Assembly: GCA_019424695.1 (NCBI GenBank)
Contig: JAHYZA010000005.1
Span: forward strand, 62,001-126,000
Source: Oscillospiraceae bacterium
GTDB lineage: Bacteria; Bacillota; Clostridia; Oscillospirales; Ruminococcaceae
Direction: 5' to 3'
DNA length: 64,000 bases
Shown here: positions 26,100 to 35,244 of the stretch, piece after piece
Layout of the letters: each line of letters begins with the position of its first letter
How positions within the stretch are numbered: the stretch's first letter is position 1
Notes under the pieces: generated by a model
What the model saw: only the letters and a program-made list of their open reading frames with translations
What the model was told of the DNA's origin: nothing
Databases searched by the model: none
Translations under genes and position numbers: made by a program

Positions 26100-27032
26100 G
26101 TGTCTGAATTCTCTGTATCCCTGGCAAAATTGGCGGAGGAAGCAAATCTGACGGTGGCATATACTCCCTGTGAGCTGGATAAAGTCAAGGTAACAGCGAC
26201 GGAGGTATATCGCCCCGGTATTCTGTTGGCCGGATATTATGAAAATTTTGATAATACCCGTGTCCAGATCATCGGCCTGACAGAGATGTCCTACCTGGAA
26301 GAACTCTCTACTTCGCTGCGGAATATGCGGCTGGAGAAATTGTTTTCTTTCCAGCCGCCGGCTGTGATTTTGTCCCGGAATATGCAGCCGCTCTCCGAGA
26401 TGATGCAGTATGCCAAACAGTATTCCGTGCCGCTTTTGATGTCTACCGAAATGACCTCGGCCTTGATGGGCGTCCTGATCACTACTCTGAACACCGAACT
26501 GGCCCCGCGCATTACCCGCCATGGTGTCCTGGTAGAAGTGTATGGCGAAGGCATCCTGATCCTGGGCGATTCCGGTGTGGGAAAAAGCGAGACTGCCATT
26601 GAGCTTGTCAAACGTGGACATCGTCTTATCGCGGATGATGCGGTGGAACTGCGTCGCGTTTCCTACCGCAGCATTCTCGGCACGGCGCCGGCCAATATCC
26701 GGCACTTTATTGAGTTGCGCGGCATTGGCATTATCAACGTGGCACATGTTTTTGGTATTGGCTCGGTTCGCAGCAGCGTGGAAGTGGAAATGGTCGTACA
26801 GCTGGAACCCTGGGATCGAACCAAAAATTATGACCGCACGGGCCTGGATACCGAATATTACGATATCCTGGGGGTAAAGGTCCCCAGCATGCTGATTCCG
26901 GTCATGCCCGGCCGAAATCTGGCGGTCATTATAGAAACGGCTGCCATCAACAACCGTACCAAGGAAATGGGCTATAATGCGGCGAAAGAACTGCTGGCGC
27001 AATTGGGCTTGCAGGATGATATTTCGCTGTAA
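26100..27032 (+). CDS. hprK: HPr kinase/phosphorylase
   Basis: Bifunctional enzyme that phosphorylates and dephosphorylates Ser46 of HPr, controlling carbon catabolite repression and PTS activity in Firmicutes. The 310-residue length is standard. The P-loop is ILGDSGVGKSET, the region before it has the conserved RHGVLVEVYGEGI, and the C-terminal family signature appears as ELRGIGIINVAHVFG. GTG 26100 is chosen because the protein then starts VSEFSVSLAKL like its homologues and AAAGGGG lies at 26084-26090. TTG 26094 is a possible alternative. No HPr gene lies in the window. Confidence 0.95.
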   Translation: MSEFSVSLAKLAEEANLTVAYTPCELDKVKVTATEVYRPGILLAGYYENFDNTRVQIIGLTEMSYLEELSTSLRNMRLEKLFSFQPPAVILSRNMQPLSEMMQYAKQYSVPLLMSTEMTSALMGVLITTLNTELAPRITRHGVLVEVYGEGILILGDSGVGKSETAIELVKRGHRLIADDAVELRRVSYRSILGTAPANIRHFIELRGIGIINVAHVFGIGSVRSSVEVEMVVQLEPWDRTKNYDRTGLDTEYYDILGVKVPSMLIPVMPGRNLAVIIETAAINNRTKEMGYNAAKELLAQLGLQDDISL

Positions 27033-27069
27033 TGTATAAGTAAAACAGGAAAAGAGAGATACCGAATCC

Positions 27070-27819
27070 ATGCAGATGATCGCAGACCTCCATACGCACA
27101 CACTATGTGCTTCCCATGCTTTTCAAACGTTGTACGAGATGGCGGCAGCAGCCAGGCAAGCCGGGTACTGCGCGCTGGCCATTACCGATCACGCGCCGGC
27201 CATGCCGGATGCGCCGCATATTTGGCACTTTGCAAACGGTTCGGCGCTTCCCAGAACCATCGAGGGTGTAGCCATGATGTACGGCGCGGAGGTCAACGTC
27301 ATGGATACCAAGGGCGGGCTTGATCTGGCCCAGAACATTCTGGCGTCCCAGGACTGGGTGGTGGCCTCCATTCACAGTCCCTGCATGCCGGGACTGCTGA
27401 CTCGCAAGGAAGCAAACCGGATCTGGCTGAGCGTGGCGGAAAACCCGTATGTAGACTGCATCGGCCATTCCGAGCAGGAAAATTACCGTTATGACTATGA
27501 CCTTGTGACCAAAGCCTTTGCCAAAAACCACAAGGTCGTGGAACTGAACGGTGGCTCCTTTGCGGTACGGAAAGATGGAATCCCCAACATGCGAGCCTTG
27601 CTGAAAGCCTGTCTTGCCAATGGCTGTCACATTGCAGTGGACAGCGATGCGCACAGCGCTTGGCGCCTGCAAACAGCGTTGCCGCCGCTGTACAGCTTGC
27701 TGGAGGAGTTGTCTTTTCCCCAGGAACTGATCGTCAATGCAACCCGTGAAAATCTGGTACAGGAACTGAAACTGCATGGCCGCCGCTGTGCAGAAGAAAT
27801 AGGAGGCATTATATTATGA
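27070..27819 (+). CDS. PHP-domain phosphoesterase (YcdX-like)
   Basis: Metal-dependent phosphoesterase of the PHP family, 249 residues. Metal ligands appear in ADLHTHTLCASHAF, ITDHAPAMPD, AEVNVM, SIHSPCMPG, CIGHSEQE and DSDAHSAW, in the order seen in YcdX-type trinuclear zinc proteins. The physiological substrate is unknown. The gene overlaps the following ROK kinase by 4 bp (ATGA), consistent with a shared sugar-phosphate or carbon-metabolism role downstream of hprK. Confidence 0.88.
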   Translation: MQMIADLHTHTLCASHAFQTLYEMAAAARQAGYCALAITDHAPAMPDAPHIWHFANGSALPRTIEGVAMMYGAEVNVMDTKGGLDLAQNILASQDWVVASIHSPCMPGLLTRKEANRIWLSVAENPYVDCIGHSEQENYRYDYDLVTKAFAKNHKVVELNGGSFAVRKDGIPNMRALLKACLANGCHIAVDSDAHSAWRLQTALPPLYSLLEELSFPQELIVNATRENLVQELKLHGRRCAEEIGGIIL

Positions 27820-28772
27820 GTCAGTATACGATCGGAATTGATTTGGGCGGCACCACTATGACGGCCGGCCTCGTTAATGAAAACTATGAGATTGTAGGCA
27901 AGATCACATGGGCAACGCGGCTGCCTCGTCCGGCTGCGGACCTGGAAAAGGCTTTGGCAGATTTGTGCCGCGCTGTTGCCAAAGAGAATAAGGTGGATTT
28001 TTCCGACGTAAAATATGTGGGAATCGGTACACCGGGCAGCGTGAATTTTACCACCGGCTTTGTCGGTTACAACACCAACTTCGGTTATTACGACTGGAAC
28101 CTTGGGCCCGATATGGAAAAACTTCTGGGCTGTAAGGTGTATGTCGAAAATGACGCCAATGCAGCAGCGTTCGGCGAGTACATTGCGGGCGGCGCCAAGG
28201 GTTACAAGGATGCTGTCGTGATCACGCTGGGAACCGGCATCGGCAGCGGCATTATTCTGGGCGGCAAGATCGTCCGCGGCTTTAACTTTGCTGCCGGAGA
28301 GATGGGACATACCGTGATCGTGAAAGGCGGCCGGAAATGCAACTGCGGCCGTTGCGGATGCTGGGAGCGGTATGCCTCGGCACGTGCCCTGACCGAAGAC
28401 ACCAAGGCGGCCATGAAGGAACACAGTGACACTCTTATGTGGAAACTGGTGCCGGACATTGACCATGTCAACGCCAAGACTTCTTTTGACGCGATGGCGA
28501 AGGGGGATGCCCTGGCCAAACAGGTCGTCGAAAACTGGATGGAGTATGTTGCCTGCGGTCTGGCCAATGTGGTCAATACCTTTGAACCTGAAGTCATTTG
28601 CGTGGGCGGCGGTGTTTCCAATCAGGGCGAGACGCTGCTGGCGCCTGTGCGTGCCCAGGTCGAAAAGGAAACCCACGATATTACCGGTGGCCGCGTGCCG
28701 GAAATCCGCGCCTGTGAATTGCGCAATGATGCAGGCGTAATTGGTGCGGCCGCACTGGAGGGTTCCATCTGA
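27816..28772 (+). CDS. glcK: ROK-family glucokinase
   Basis: ATP-dependent sugar kinase of 318 residues, most likely glucokinase, feeding glucose 6-phosphate into glycolysis. Motifs are IGIDLGGTTMTAGLV (phosphate binding), VENDANAAAFGEY (catalytic aspartate), GTGIGSGIILGG, and the ROK zinc signature with GEMGH and CNCGRCGCWERYAS. AGGAGG precedes the ATG. Its place between the PHP gene and murB, in the same operon as HPr kinase, is consistent with carbon-flux control. N-acetylmannosamine kinase is an alternative ROK activity. Confidence 0.9.
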   Translation: MSQYTIGIDLGGTTMTAGLVNENYEIVGKITWATRLPRPAADLEKALADLCRAVAKENKVDFSDVKYVGIGTPGSVNFTTGFVGYNTNFGYYDWNLGPDMEKLLGCKVYVENDANAAAFGEYIAGGAKGYKDAVVITLGTGIGSGIILGGKIVRGFNFAAGEMGHTVIVKGGRKCNCGRCGCWERYASARALTEDTKAAMKEHSDTLMWKLVPDIDHVNAKTSFDAMAKGDALAKQVVENWMEYVACGLANVVNTFEPEVICVGGGVSNQGETLLAPVRAQVEKETHDITGGRVPEIRACELRNDAGVIGAAALEGSI

Positions 28773-28812
28773 AATCTGTAATCTGTATGATTGTTTGGTA
28801 AGGGGAGTTACT

Positions 28813-29739
28813 ATGCACGAGCAAATCAGGAAGGCGCTGCGCAGTGCCTTGCAAGGAGCAAAACTCCCTTTTGTGGAACAGGAACCACTGGCGGCACATA
28901 CTACGTTCCGGATAGGTGGTCCTGCGGGATTCTGGTGCGCGCCCCAGGATGTTGCACAACTTCGTCAGACGCTGCAATACTGCAAAGAAAATGGCGCCCG
29001 TGTATACTTGCTGGGAAACGGTTCCAATACGCTGTTTGCGGATGAGGGATTCGACGGCGCCGTTGTGGACCTTCGCGGCATTGCACCTGCCGTGACGGCC
29101 ATTCTCCAGGCGGATACAGTCCTTCTGACGGCCGGTGCAGGAATGACCCTGGGCCGTTTATGTGCCGAGGCACAGCAGCGGGCACTGACAGGGCTCGAGT
29201 TTGCCTGTGGCATACCGGGGACTGTGGGGGGCGCCATGTATATGAATGCGGGCGCTTATGGTGGCGAAATGAAGGATGTGGTGGAACAGGTCTCGTTTTT
29301 GGACGATGCCCTGGAACTTCGCTCCCTTCCGGTCTCGGAATTGAAAATGGGTTACCGTACCAGCATCTTTGAACAGAATCCTTCCTGGTGCATTGTCTCT
29401 GCCACGGTTCGGCTGCAAAAAGGAAATGGAGCGGAAATCCTTGCACAGATGCAGGAATACCTGGAACGCCGCAGGTCCAAACAGCCATTGGAGTGGCCCA
29501 GTGCGGGCAGCACTTTCAAGCGCCCGCAAGGCGCGTTTGCCGGACGGTTGATCGAGGATTGCGGGCTGCGTGGTTTTACGGTGGGCGGAGCGCAGATCAG
29601 CGAAAAGCACTGTGGTTTTGTCATTAACAAAGGCGGGGCAACCTGCGCGGATGTGGTGGCACTGACTGACGAAGTCAGACGGATCGTGCACGATAAAACC
29701 GGCTTTGTGTTGGAACGTGAAATTCGAGTGGTAAAATAA
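28813..29739 (+). CDS. murB: UDP-N-acetylenolpyruvoylglucosamine reductase
   Basis: FAD-dependent enzyme that makes UDP-MurNAc, the second committed step of peptidoglycan precursor synthesis. It has 308 residues, the type II MurB length. Motifs are LLGNGSNTLFADEGFDGAVV (FAD binding), FACGIPGTVGGAMYMNAGAYGG and PSAGSTFKRP, containing the catalytic serine. The C-terminus has the conserved glutamate region in VLEREIRVV. AAGGGGAG lies 6-13 bp before ATG 28813. murB next to rapZ and whiA is a conserved clostridial order. Confidence 0.95.
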   Translation: MHEQIRKALRSALQGAKLPFVEQEPLAAHTTFRIGGPAGFWCAPQDVAQLRQTLQYCKENGARVYLLGNGSNTLFADEGFDGAVVDLRGIAPAVTAILQADTVLLTAGAGMTLGRLCAEAQQRALTGLEFACGIPGTVGGAMYMNAGAYGGEMKDVVEQVSFLDDALELRSLPVSELKMGYRTSIFEQNPSWCIVSATVRLQKGNGAEILAQMQEYLERRRSKQPLEWPSAGSTFKRPQGAFAGRLIEDCGLRGFTVGGAQISEKHCGFVINKGGATCADVVALTDEVRRIVHDKTGFVLEREIRVVK

Positions 29740-29753
29740 GGGATGGATGGAAG

Positions 29754-30617
29754 ATGCACTTTCTGATCGTTACAGGACTTTCTGGCGCAGGCAAATCTAT
29801 GGCTGTGAATGCGTTGGAAGATATTGGCTTCTTTTGCATCGACAATATTCCGGTGGCCTTGCTGCCGCGTATCGTGGACTTTGCTCTGCAAGGTGAAAAC
29901 CAGCTCAGCCGTGTGGCCGTTGTCATGGACGTGCGCGGCGTGCGCAACAGCGATCAGCTGGAACAGGCACTGGCCGACCTGGACGCGAAGAAAATTGAAT
30001 ACGAAATTCTCTTCCTGGACGCGAACACCGGCACGATCCAGCGCCGGTATAAAGAGACCCGCCGTCAGCATCCCATCTCGGTGACGGACCACGTGTCTAT
30101 CGAGGAAGCAATCGAGCGGGAACGGCGTTTGTTGCAGCCGCTTCGCAATCGAGCCAAATATGTTATCGATACTTCTCTTTTGAATGTGGCGCAAAACAAG
30201 GAGCGTGTTTGCAGTCTGTTTCTGGACAAGGGCAAAAGCCCCATGGCGCTGACGGTGGTTTCTTTTGGGTTCAAATATGGGTTGCCCCAGGAAGCGGATC
30301 TGGTTTTGGATGTGCGCTGCCTGCCGAATCCGTTTTATGTACCGGAACTGAAAAATCTGACAGGGCTGGATCAGCCGGTGGTGGATTATGTGATGGCGGC
30401 TCCGGAATCCCAAGAGTTGCTGCGCCGGTATGAAAGCATGCTGGAATACGCTCTTCCGCTGTATGTGAAGGAGGGCAAGAGCCAGCTGATGATTGCCGTC
30501 GGCTGTACCGGCGGGAAACACCGCTCCATTACATTTGCCCGGAAAATCGGTGAGTTTTGCCAGAAACTGGGATATGAGCCCAGTGTACAACACCGTGACG
30601 CAAAGCGGACGCTGTAA
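29754..30617 (+). CDS. rapZ: RapZ/YvcJ family nucleotide-binding protein
   Basis: P-loop protein of 287 residues. In E. coli, RapZ is an RNase adaptor controlling glucosamine 6-phosphate synthase; in Bacillus, YvcJ is an NTPase affecting competence. Visible motifs are VTGLSGAGKSMAVNALEDIG (Walker A), FFCIDNIPVALLP and the C-terminal signature VGCTGGKHRSI followed by HRDAKR. In a Firmicute the YvcJ role is the safer analogy. It lies 14 bp after murB and 33 bp before whiA, without the yvcK gene that often separates them. Confidence 0.93.
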   Translation: MHFLIVTGLSGAGKSMAVNALEDIGFFCIDNIPVALLPRIVDFALQGENQLSRVAVVMDVRGVRNSDQLEQALADLDAKKIEYEILFLDANTGTIQRRYKETRRQHPISVTDHVSIEEAIERERRLLQPLRNRAKYVIDTSLLNVAQNKERVCSLFLDKGKSPMALTVVSFGFKYGLPQEADLVLDVRCLPNPFYVPELKNLTGLDQPVVDYVMAAPESQELLRRYESMLEYALPLYVKEGKSQLMIAVGCTGGKHRSITFARKIGEFCQKLGYEPSVQHRDAKRTL

Positions 30618-30650
30618 GTTTTTGCAGAAGCGTCAAGGAGGAACACCTGT

Positions 30651-31586
30651 TTGAGTTTTTCACAAGAAGTAAAAAATGAGATCCTGCGCCACAGGATCAC
30701 AAAGCCGTGCTGCAACGTGGCCGCCGCTTATGCGGTGGCCTGTTTTGGTAAATATTTTGATGATCGGGGTGTCGTGCTGCAGACGGAAAATGAAGGCGTT
30801 GCCCAGTTTGCGCAAAAAGTCTATCGGCGCTGTGGCATCCAGGGCGAAATCCAGGGGAAGGAACGCCCGACGGGGGCGGTGTTTGAGTTCAGTATCAAGG
30901 AACCGGCAGAGATCCAGAAGATGCTGGAATTGTTCTGCCATTCCGGCAAAGAACCTACGCTGCGCATCCGGCCGGAAAATTTCAAATGCCAGAAATGTAT
31001 GCAGACATTCATTGCGACTGCATTTTTGTGCTGCGGTACCATGACCGACCCGGAGAAAAGTTACAACCTGGAATTCCTGTCCACCCGCCATTACCTTTCC
31101 CAGCAATTGGAGGCTATGCTGGCAGAACATGATTTCCATCCCCATCGGGCGCTGCGCAAAGGCGCCAATACCGTGTATATCAAAGCGGCCGATCATATAG
31201 AGGATCTGCTCACGTTTATGGGAGCCGGCGGCGCGGCCATGCGTATCATGGACCAGCGCCTGTACAACGAGATGCGCAATAAGACCAATCGTCTTTCCAA
31301 TTGTGAAACAGCCAATCTTGGCAAGAGCGTGCAGGCGGCGGTGCAGGTCCAGATCGCGATTGAGCGTCTGAAAGAGGCCGGGGCACTGGCGACGCTTCCG
31401 GAAAATTTGCGTCAGACCGCAAAGCTGCGGATGCAGTATCCGGATCTTCCGTTGGCCAAACTGGCCCAGAAGATGGACCCGCCGGTAAGTAAGGCGGGGC
31501 TTGCCCATCGGCTGAAACGCATCCAGGAGGCAGCCCAGCGACTGCAGGAAAACCAGTCATCAGAAAAGGAAACAAGCAATGCCTGA
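30651..31586 (+). CDS. whiA: WhiA-family DNA-binding protein
   Basis: WhiA combines an N-terminal degenerate LAGLIDADG homing-endonuclease fold with a C-terminal helix-turn-helix. In Bacillus it influences chromosome segregation and division. This copy has 311 residues, with SFSQEVKNEILRH at the start, and the HTH at about residues 265-300 (YPDLPLAKLAQKMDPPVSK, then AGLAHRLKRI). The start is TTG 30651 with AAGGAGG ten bases upstream. The end overlaps dnaE by 8 bp. Confidence 0.94.
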   Translation: MSFSQEVKNEILRHRITKPCCNVAAAYAVACFGKYFDDRGVVLQTENEGVAQFAQKVYRRCGIQGEIQGKERPTGAVFEFSIKEPAEIQKMLELFCHSGKEPTLRIRPENFKCQKCMQTFIATAFLCCGTMTDPEKSYNLEFLSTRHYLSQQLEAMLAEHDFHPHRALRKGANTVYIKAADHIEDLLTFMGAGGAAMRIMDQRLYNEMRNKTNRLSNCETANLGKSVQAAVQVQIAIERLKEAGALATLPENLRQTAKLRMQYPDLPLAKLAQKMDPPVSKAGLAHRLKRIQEAAQRLQENQSSEKETSNA

Positions 31587-34500
31587 AACGACCCCGAAAC
31601 AATTTACCCATCTCCACGTGCATACTGAATACAGTCTGCTGGATGGTGCCTGTCGGATCGACCGAATGTTTGACCACCTTAAAGAGATGGGCCAGACGGC
31701 CTGTGCGATCACCGACCACGGTGTCATGTATGGGTGTGTGGCTTTTTTTGATGCGGCAAAAGCGGCCGGTATAAAACCGATCATCGGCTGCGAAGTGTAT
31801 GTGGCCACCCGCACCAGATTTGATAAAGTGAATCGCATTGACGGCAACAGCCATCTGATTCTGCTGTGCAAAGATGAAACAGGTTACAAAAACCTGATCA
31901 AGATGGTGTCGGCCGGTTTTGTGGAAGGGTTTTATTCCAAACCCCGCATTGACAAAGATTTGTTGGAACAGCACCATGAGGGATTGATCTGCCTGTCGGC
32001 CTGCCTGGCCGGTGAAATTCCCAAGGCTATTTTGGCCGGTGACTATGAACGGGCCAAGCGGACGGCGCTGTACTACCGGGACCTGTTCGGGGAGGGCAAC
32101 TACTACATCGAACTGCAGGATCACGGTCTGGAAGAGGACCAGGTCGTGCTGCCCCAGCTCATTCGTCTTTCCCGGGAAACAGGGATTCCGATGGTGGCCA
32201 CCAATGACGCCCATTATATCACCAAGGAAGATTCCAAAATGCAGAGCATCCTGCTGTGCATCCAGACCGGCAAAACGATTGCGGATGCGGACCGGATGGA
32301 ATTCCAGACCGATGAATTTTATCTGAAAAGCGCGGAGGAGATGTATGATCTCTTCTCGATGGTGCCGGAAGCCTGCGAAAATACCAACAAGATCGCAGAG
32401 CAGTGCAATTTTGAATTTACTTTTGGTGAGACCAAACTGCCGTATTTCCAGGCTCCGGACGGTATGGAAAACCAGGCGTATTTCGAGAAACTGTGCTGGG
32501 AGGGCCTGGAACGGCGCTACCCGGGCAAGGTGACCGATATGCTGCGGGAACGCCTGACGCACGAAATCAACGTCGTCAAAACAATGGGGTATACCAACTA
32601 TTACCTGATTGTGTACGACTTCATCAATTATGCCAAAAGCCGGGACATCCCGGTAGGCCCCGGCCGCGGTTCCGGTGCGGGCAGCCTGGCGGCGTACTGT
32701 GTCGGCATCACAGACATCGATCCCATACGGTATAATCTGATTTTTGAACGTTTCCTCAATCCGGAACGCGTTTCGATGCCGGACTTTGATGTGGACTTCT
32801 GCTATGAGCGCCGTCAGGAAGTCATCGATTACGTCAACGAAAAGTATGGCAGGGACCACGTAGCACAGATCGTGACGTTTGGTACGATGGCGGCTCGGGC
32901 GGCCGTCCGCGATGTGGGCCGCGTTATGGGGATGGCGTATCAGGATGTGGACAAGGTCGCCAAACTGATCCCCATGGAGCTGAAAATGACGCTGAAAAAG
33001 GCGTTGGAAGTCAGCCCGGACCTCAAGGCCATGTATGACGCCGACCCGCAGGTGCATGAACTGATCGATACCTCTTTGAAGGTGGAGGGTATGCCGCGGC
33101 ATGCGTCCACCCATGCGGCAGGTGTCGTCATTACGCGGGAACCCGCAACGGAGTATGTCCCGCTGTCCACCAACGACGGTCTGCCGGTCACACAGTTCAA
33201 CATGGTGGAAATCGAGCGGCTGGGCCTTTTAAAGATGGACTTCCTGGGGCTGCGTACGCTGACGGTCATCCATGACACTGAAATGGCAGTGCGCCGCAAG
33301 GTGCCGAAGTTTCGCATGTCGGAGATCAGCTACGACGATCCCGAAACCTATGCGATGTTGGCCAAGGGGGAGACCGAGGGCATTTTCCAGCTGGAATCAA
33401 CCGGCATGACCCAGGTGCTTGTCAGCATGCGCCCGAAAAATCTGGAAGACATCATCGCGCTGATTTCGCTGTATCGTCCCGGTCCGATGGATTCCATTCC
33501 TACCTATCTCCGCAACCGCCGCGAGCCGGGAAAAATCAGCTACAAGACCCCGCAGCTGGCCCATATCCTGGACGTCACCAATGGATGTATCGTCTACCAG
33601 GAACAGGTCATGCAGATCTTCCGTGAACTGGCAGGCTTCAGCTTTGGGCAGGCGGATAATATCCGGCGTGCCATGAGCAAGAAAAAGCACAAGGTCATGG
33701 AGGCGGAACGGGAGCATTTCGTGCACGGTTGCACAGAACCCGGGAAGGAATGTGCCGGCTGCGTCAAGAACGGCATCCCGGAGGATGTTGCCAACGAGAT
33801 CTATGATGAAATGATCAGCTTTGCGTCCTATGCTTTCAACAAGTCTCACGCGGCGTGCTACGCATATGTTGCCTTTCAGACGGCATATCTCAAATGTCAT
33901 TACCCCCATGAGTTTATGGCGGCACTGCTGACCAGTGTGCTGGACAACACCTCCAAGGTCATTGAATACACCACTGAGTGCCAGCGGTTGGGTATCAAGG
34001 TGCTGCAGCCGGACATCAATGTTTCCCGCGGCGGCTTTACGGCGGACGGTGATTGCATCCGCTTCGGACTGAATGCGGTCAAGAGCGTGGGCCGCAATCT
34101 GATCGATGCGGTGGTAAAGGAACGGGAGGGACGCCCTTACCGTGGCCTGTATGACTTCTGCCGCAGAATGTATGGCAACGAACTCAACCGCAGAGCCTTG
34201 GAAAATCTGATCAAGAGCGGCGCCTTTGATACGTTGGAACCGTCGCGCCATGGCATGCTGGAGTGCGTGGAAGGAATTCTGAAAAGCGTTGAAACCGACA
34301 TGCGCCAGAATCTGGAAGGGCAGATGGATCTCTTCGGTATGATGAGTGGGGAAGCTCAGGAGCAGGCGGCCAATGATTACAAAGTGCCGAAGCTGGCAGA
34401 ATATCCGACCGGCGAACTGCTCAAAATGGAAAAAGAGGTCTCCGGTCTTTACCTTTCCGGCCACCCGCTGGATGCTTACCGCACACAGATCGCGCAAATC

Positions 34501-35118
34501 TCCACCTGCACTGTGGCCCAGCTGCTGGGGGAGGAAGCCAGGCAATTTGACAACCAGACGGTAACGATCCTGTGTACGGTGGTCAAGAACAAAGTCATGA
34601 CCACCAAGTCCAATACGCTCATGGCGTTCACCACGATCGAAGACTTGACGGGCACCATGGAACTGCTGGTTTTCCCGCGCATTTTGGCAGAGTGCAGGGC
34701 TGCTTTGCAGGAAAATGCGGTCATCGTGGCACATGGCCGGGTATCCGTAAAAGAGGATGAGGCAGCCCGCCTGATTGTGGAGGGCATCCAGCCCATTGAA
34801 ACTTATGACCCGAACAAAAGTTTCGGACGCAATCGGGTGGACCGTGTCAGGCAGGAAACACACGGGGAAGGGGCTGCAGGCTATTTCCTCACGGTGCCGG
34901 CCAGAAATTGCCTGGAAATGCGTAAGGTAGAGAATCTGCTCTGCAACATCTTTGACGGCGGAACGGTGAAAGTGTATTTCCGGTTTGCCGATACCGGGCA
35001 AAAAGCATTGGCACGGCATATGGCAGTCAGGGATGATCCGCTTTTGCGGGCGGAGCTGGTCCGTATCTTGGGACAGGAGCATGTCAAAGTACAGGGAATG
35101 GATCAGTATGCAAAATAA
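31579..35118 (+). CDS. dnaE: DNA polymerase III alpha subunit, DnaE type
   Basis: Replicative family C polymerase of 1179 residues. The N-terminal PHP domain starts HLHVHTEYSLLDGACRIDRM with AITDHGVMYG. The polymerase core has GPGRGSGAGSLAAYC and the catalytic PDFDVDFCYERR, with a further block at GIFQLESTGM. Helix-hairpin-helix and OB-fold regions follow, the OB being near residues 1000-1080 (VTILCTVVKNKVMTTKSNTL). There is no exonuclease insertion, so it is DnaE rather than PolC. Coupled to whiA by overlap and followed by pfkA, a typical clostridial order. Confidence 0.97.
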   Translation: MPETTPKQFTHLHVHTEYSLLDGACRIDRMFDHLKEMGQTACAITDHGVMYGCVAFFDAAKAAGIKPIIGCEVYVATRTRFDKVNRIDGNSHLILLCKDETGYKNLIKMVSAGFVEGFYSKPRIDKDLLEQHHEGLICLSACLAGEIPKAILAGDYERAKRTALYYRDLFGEGNYYIELQDHGLEEDQVVLPQLIRLSRETGIPMVATNDAHYITKEDSKMQSILLCIQTGKTIADADRMEFQTDEFYLKSAEEMYDLFSMVPEACENTNKIAEQCNFEFTFGETKLPYFQAPDGMENQAYFEKLCWEGLERRYPGKVTDMLRERLTHEINVVKTMGYTNYYLIVYDFINYAKSRDIPVGPGRGSGAGSLAAYCVGITDIDPIRYNLIFERFLNPERVSMPDFDVDFCYERRQEVIDYVNEKYGRDHVAQIVTFGTMAARAAVRDVGRVMGMAYQDVDKVAKLIPMELKMTLKKALEVSPDLKAMYDADPQVHELIDTSLKVEGMPRHASTHAAGVVITREPATEYVPLSTNDGLPVTQFNMVEIERLGLLKMDFLGLRTLTVIHDTEMAVRRKVPKFRMSEISYDDPETYAMLAKGETEGIFQLESTGMTQVLVSMRPKNLEDIIALISLYRPGPMDSIPTYLRNRREPGKISYKTPQLAHILDVTNGCIVYQEQVMQIFRELAGFSFGQADNIRRAMSKKKHKVMEAEREHFVHGCTEPGKECAGCVKNGIPEDVANEIYDEMISFASYAFNKSHAACYAYVAFQTAYLKCHYPHEFMAALLTSVLDNTSKVIEYTTECQRLGIKVLQPDINVSRGGFTADGDCIRFGLNAVKSVGRNLIDAVVKEREGRPYRGLYDFCRRMYGNELNRRALENLIKSGAFDTLEPSRHGMLECVEGILKSVETDMRQNLEGQMDLFGMMSGEAQEQAANDYKVPKLAEYPTGELLKMEKEVSGLYLSGHPLDAYRTQIAQISTCTVAQLLGEEARQFDNQTVTILCTVVKNKVMTTKSNTLMAFTTIEDLTGTMELLVFPRILAECRAALQENAVIVAHGRVSVKEDEAARLIVEGIQPIETYDPNKSFGRNRVDRVRQETHGEGAAGYFLTVPARNCLEMRKVENLLCNIFDGGTVKVYFRFADTGQKALARHMAVRDDPLLRAELVRILGQEHVKVQGMDQYAK

Positions 35119-35165
35119 ATCCATGTGTTTTGCGCGAAACGTCCATAATCGAAGTGCAAGAGTTG

Positions 35166-35174
35166 TGGTATAAT
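35166..35174 (+). promoter_or_regulatory. Extended -10 promoter before pfkA
   Basis: TGGTATAAT (TGn plus TATAAT at 35169-35174), 70 bp before the pfkA start. No clear -35 is seen. Confidence 0.6.
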
Positions 35175-35244
35175 GTGAATGTTCCAAGATTGTTAAAAAA
35201 TTATTGTAAGTAACGCTATGTTCCCGAACAGGAGGAGCTGCTTT

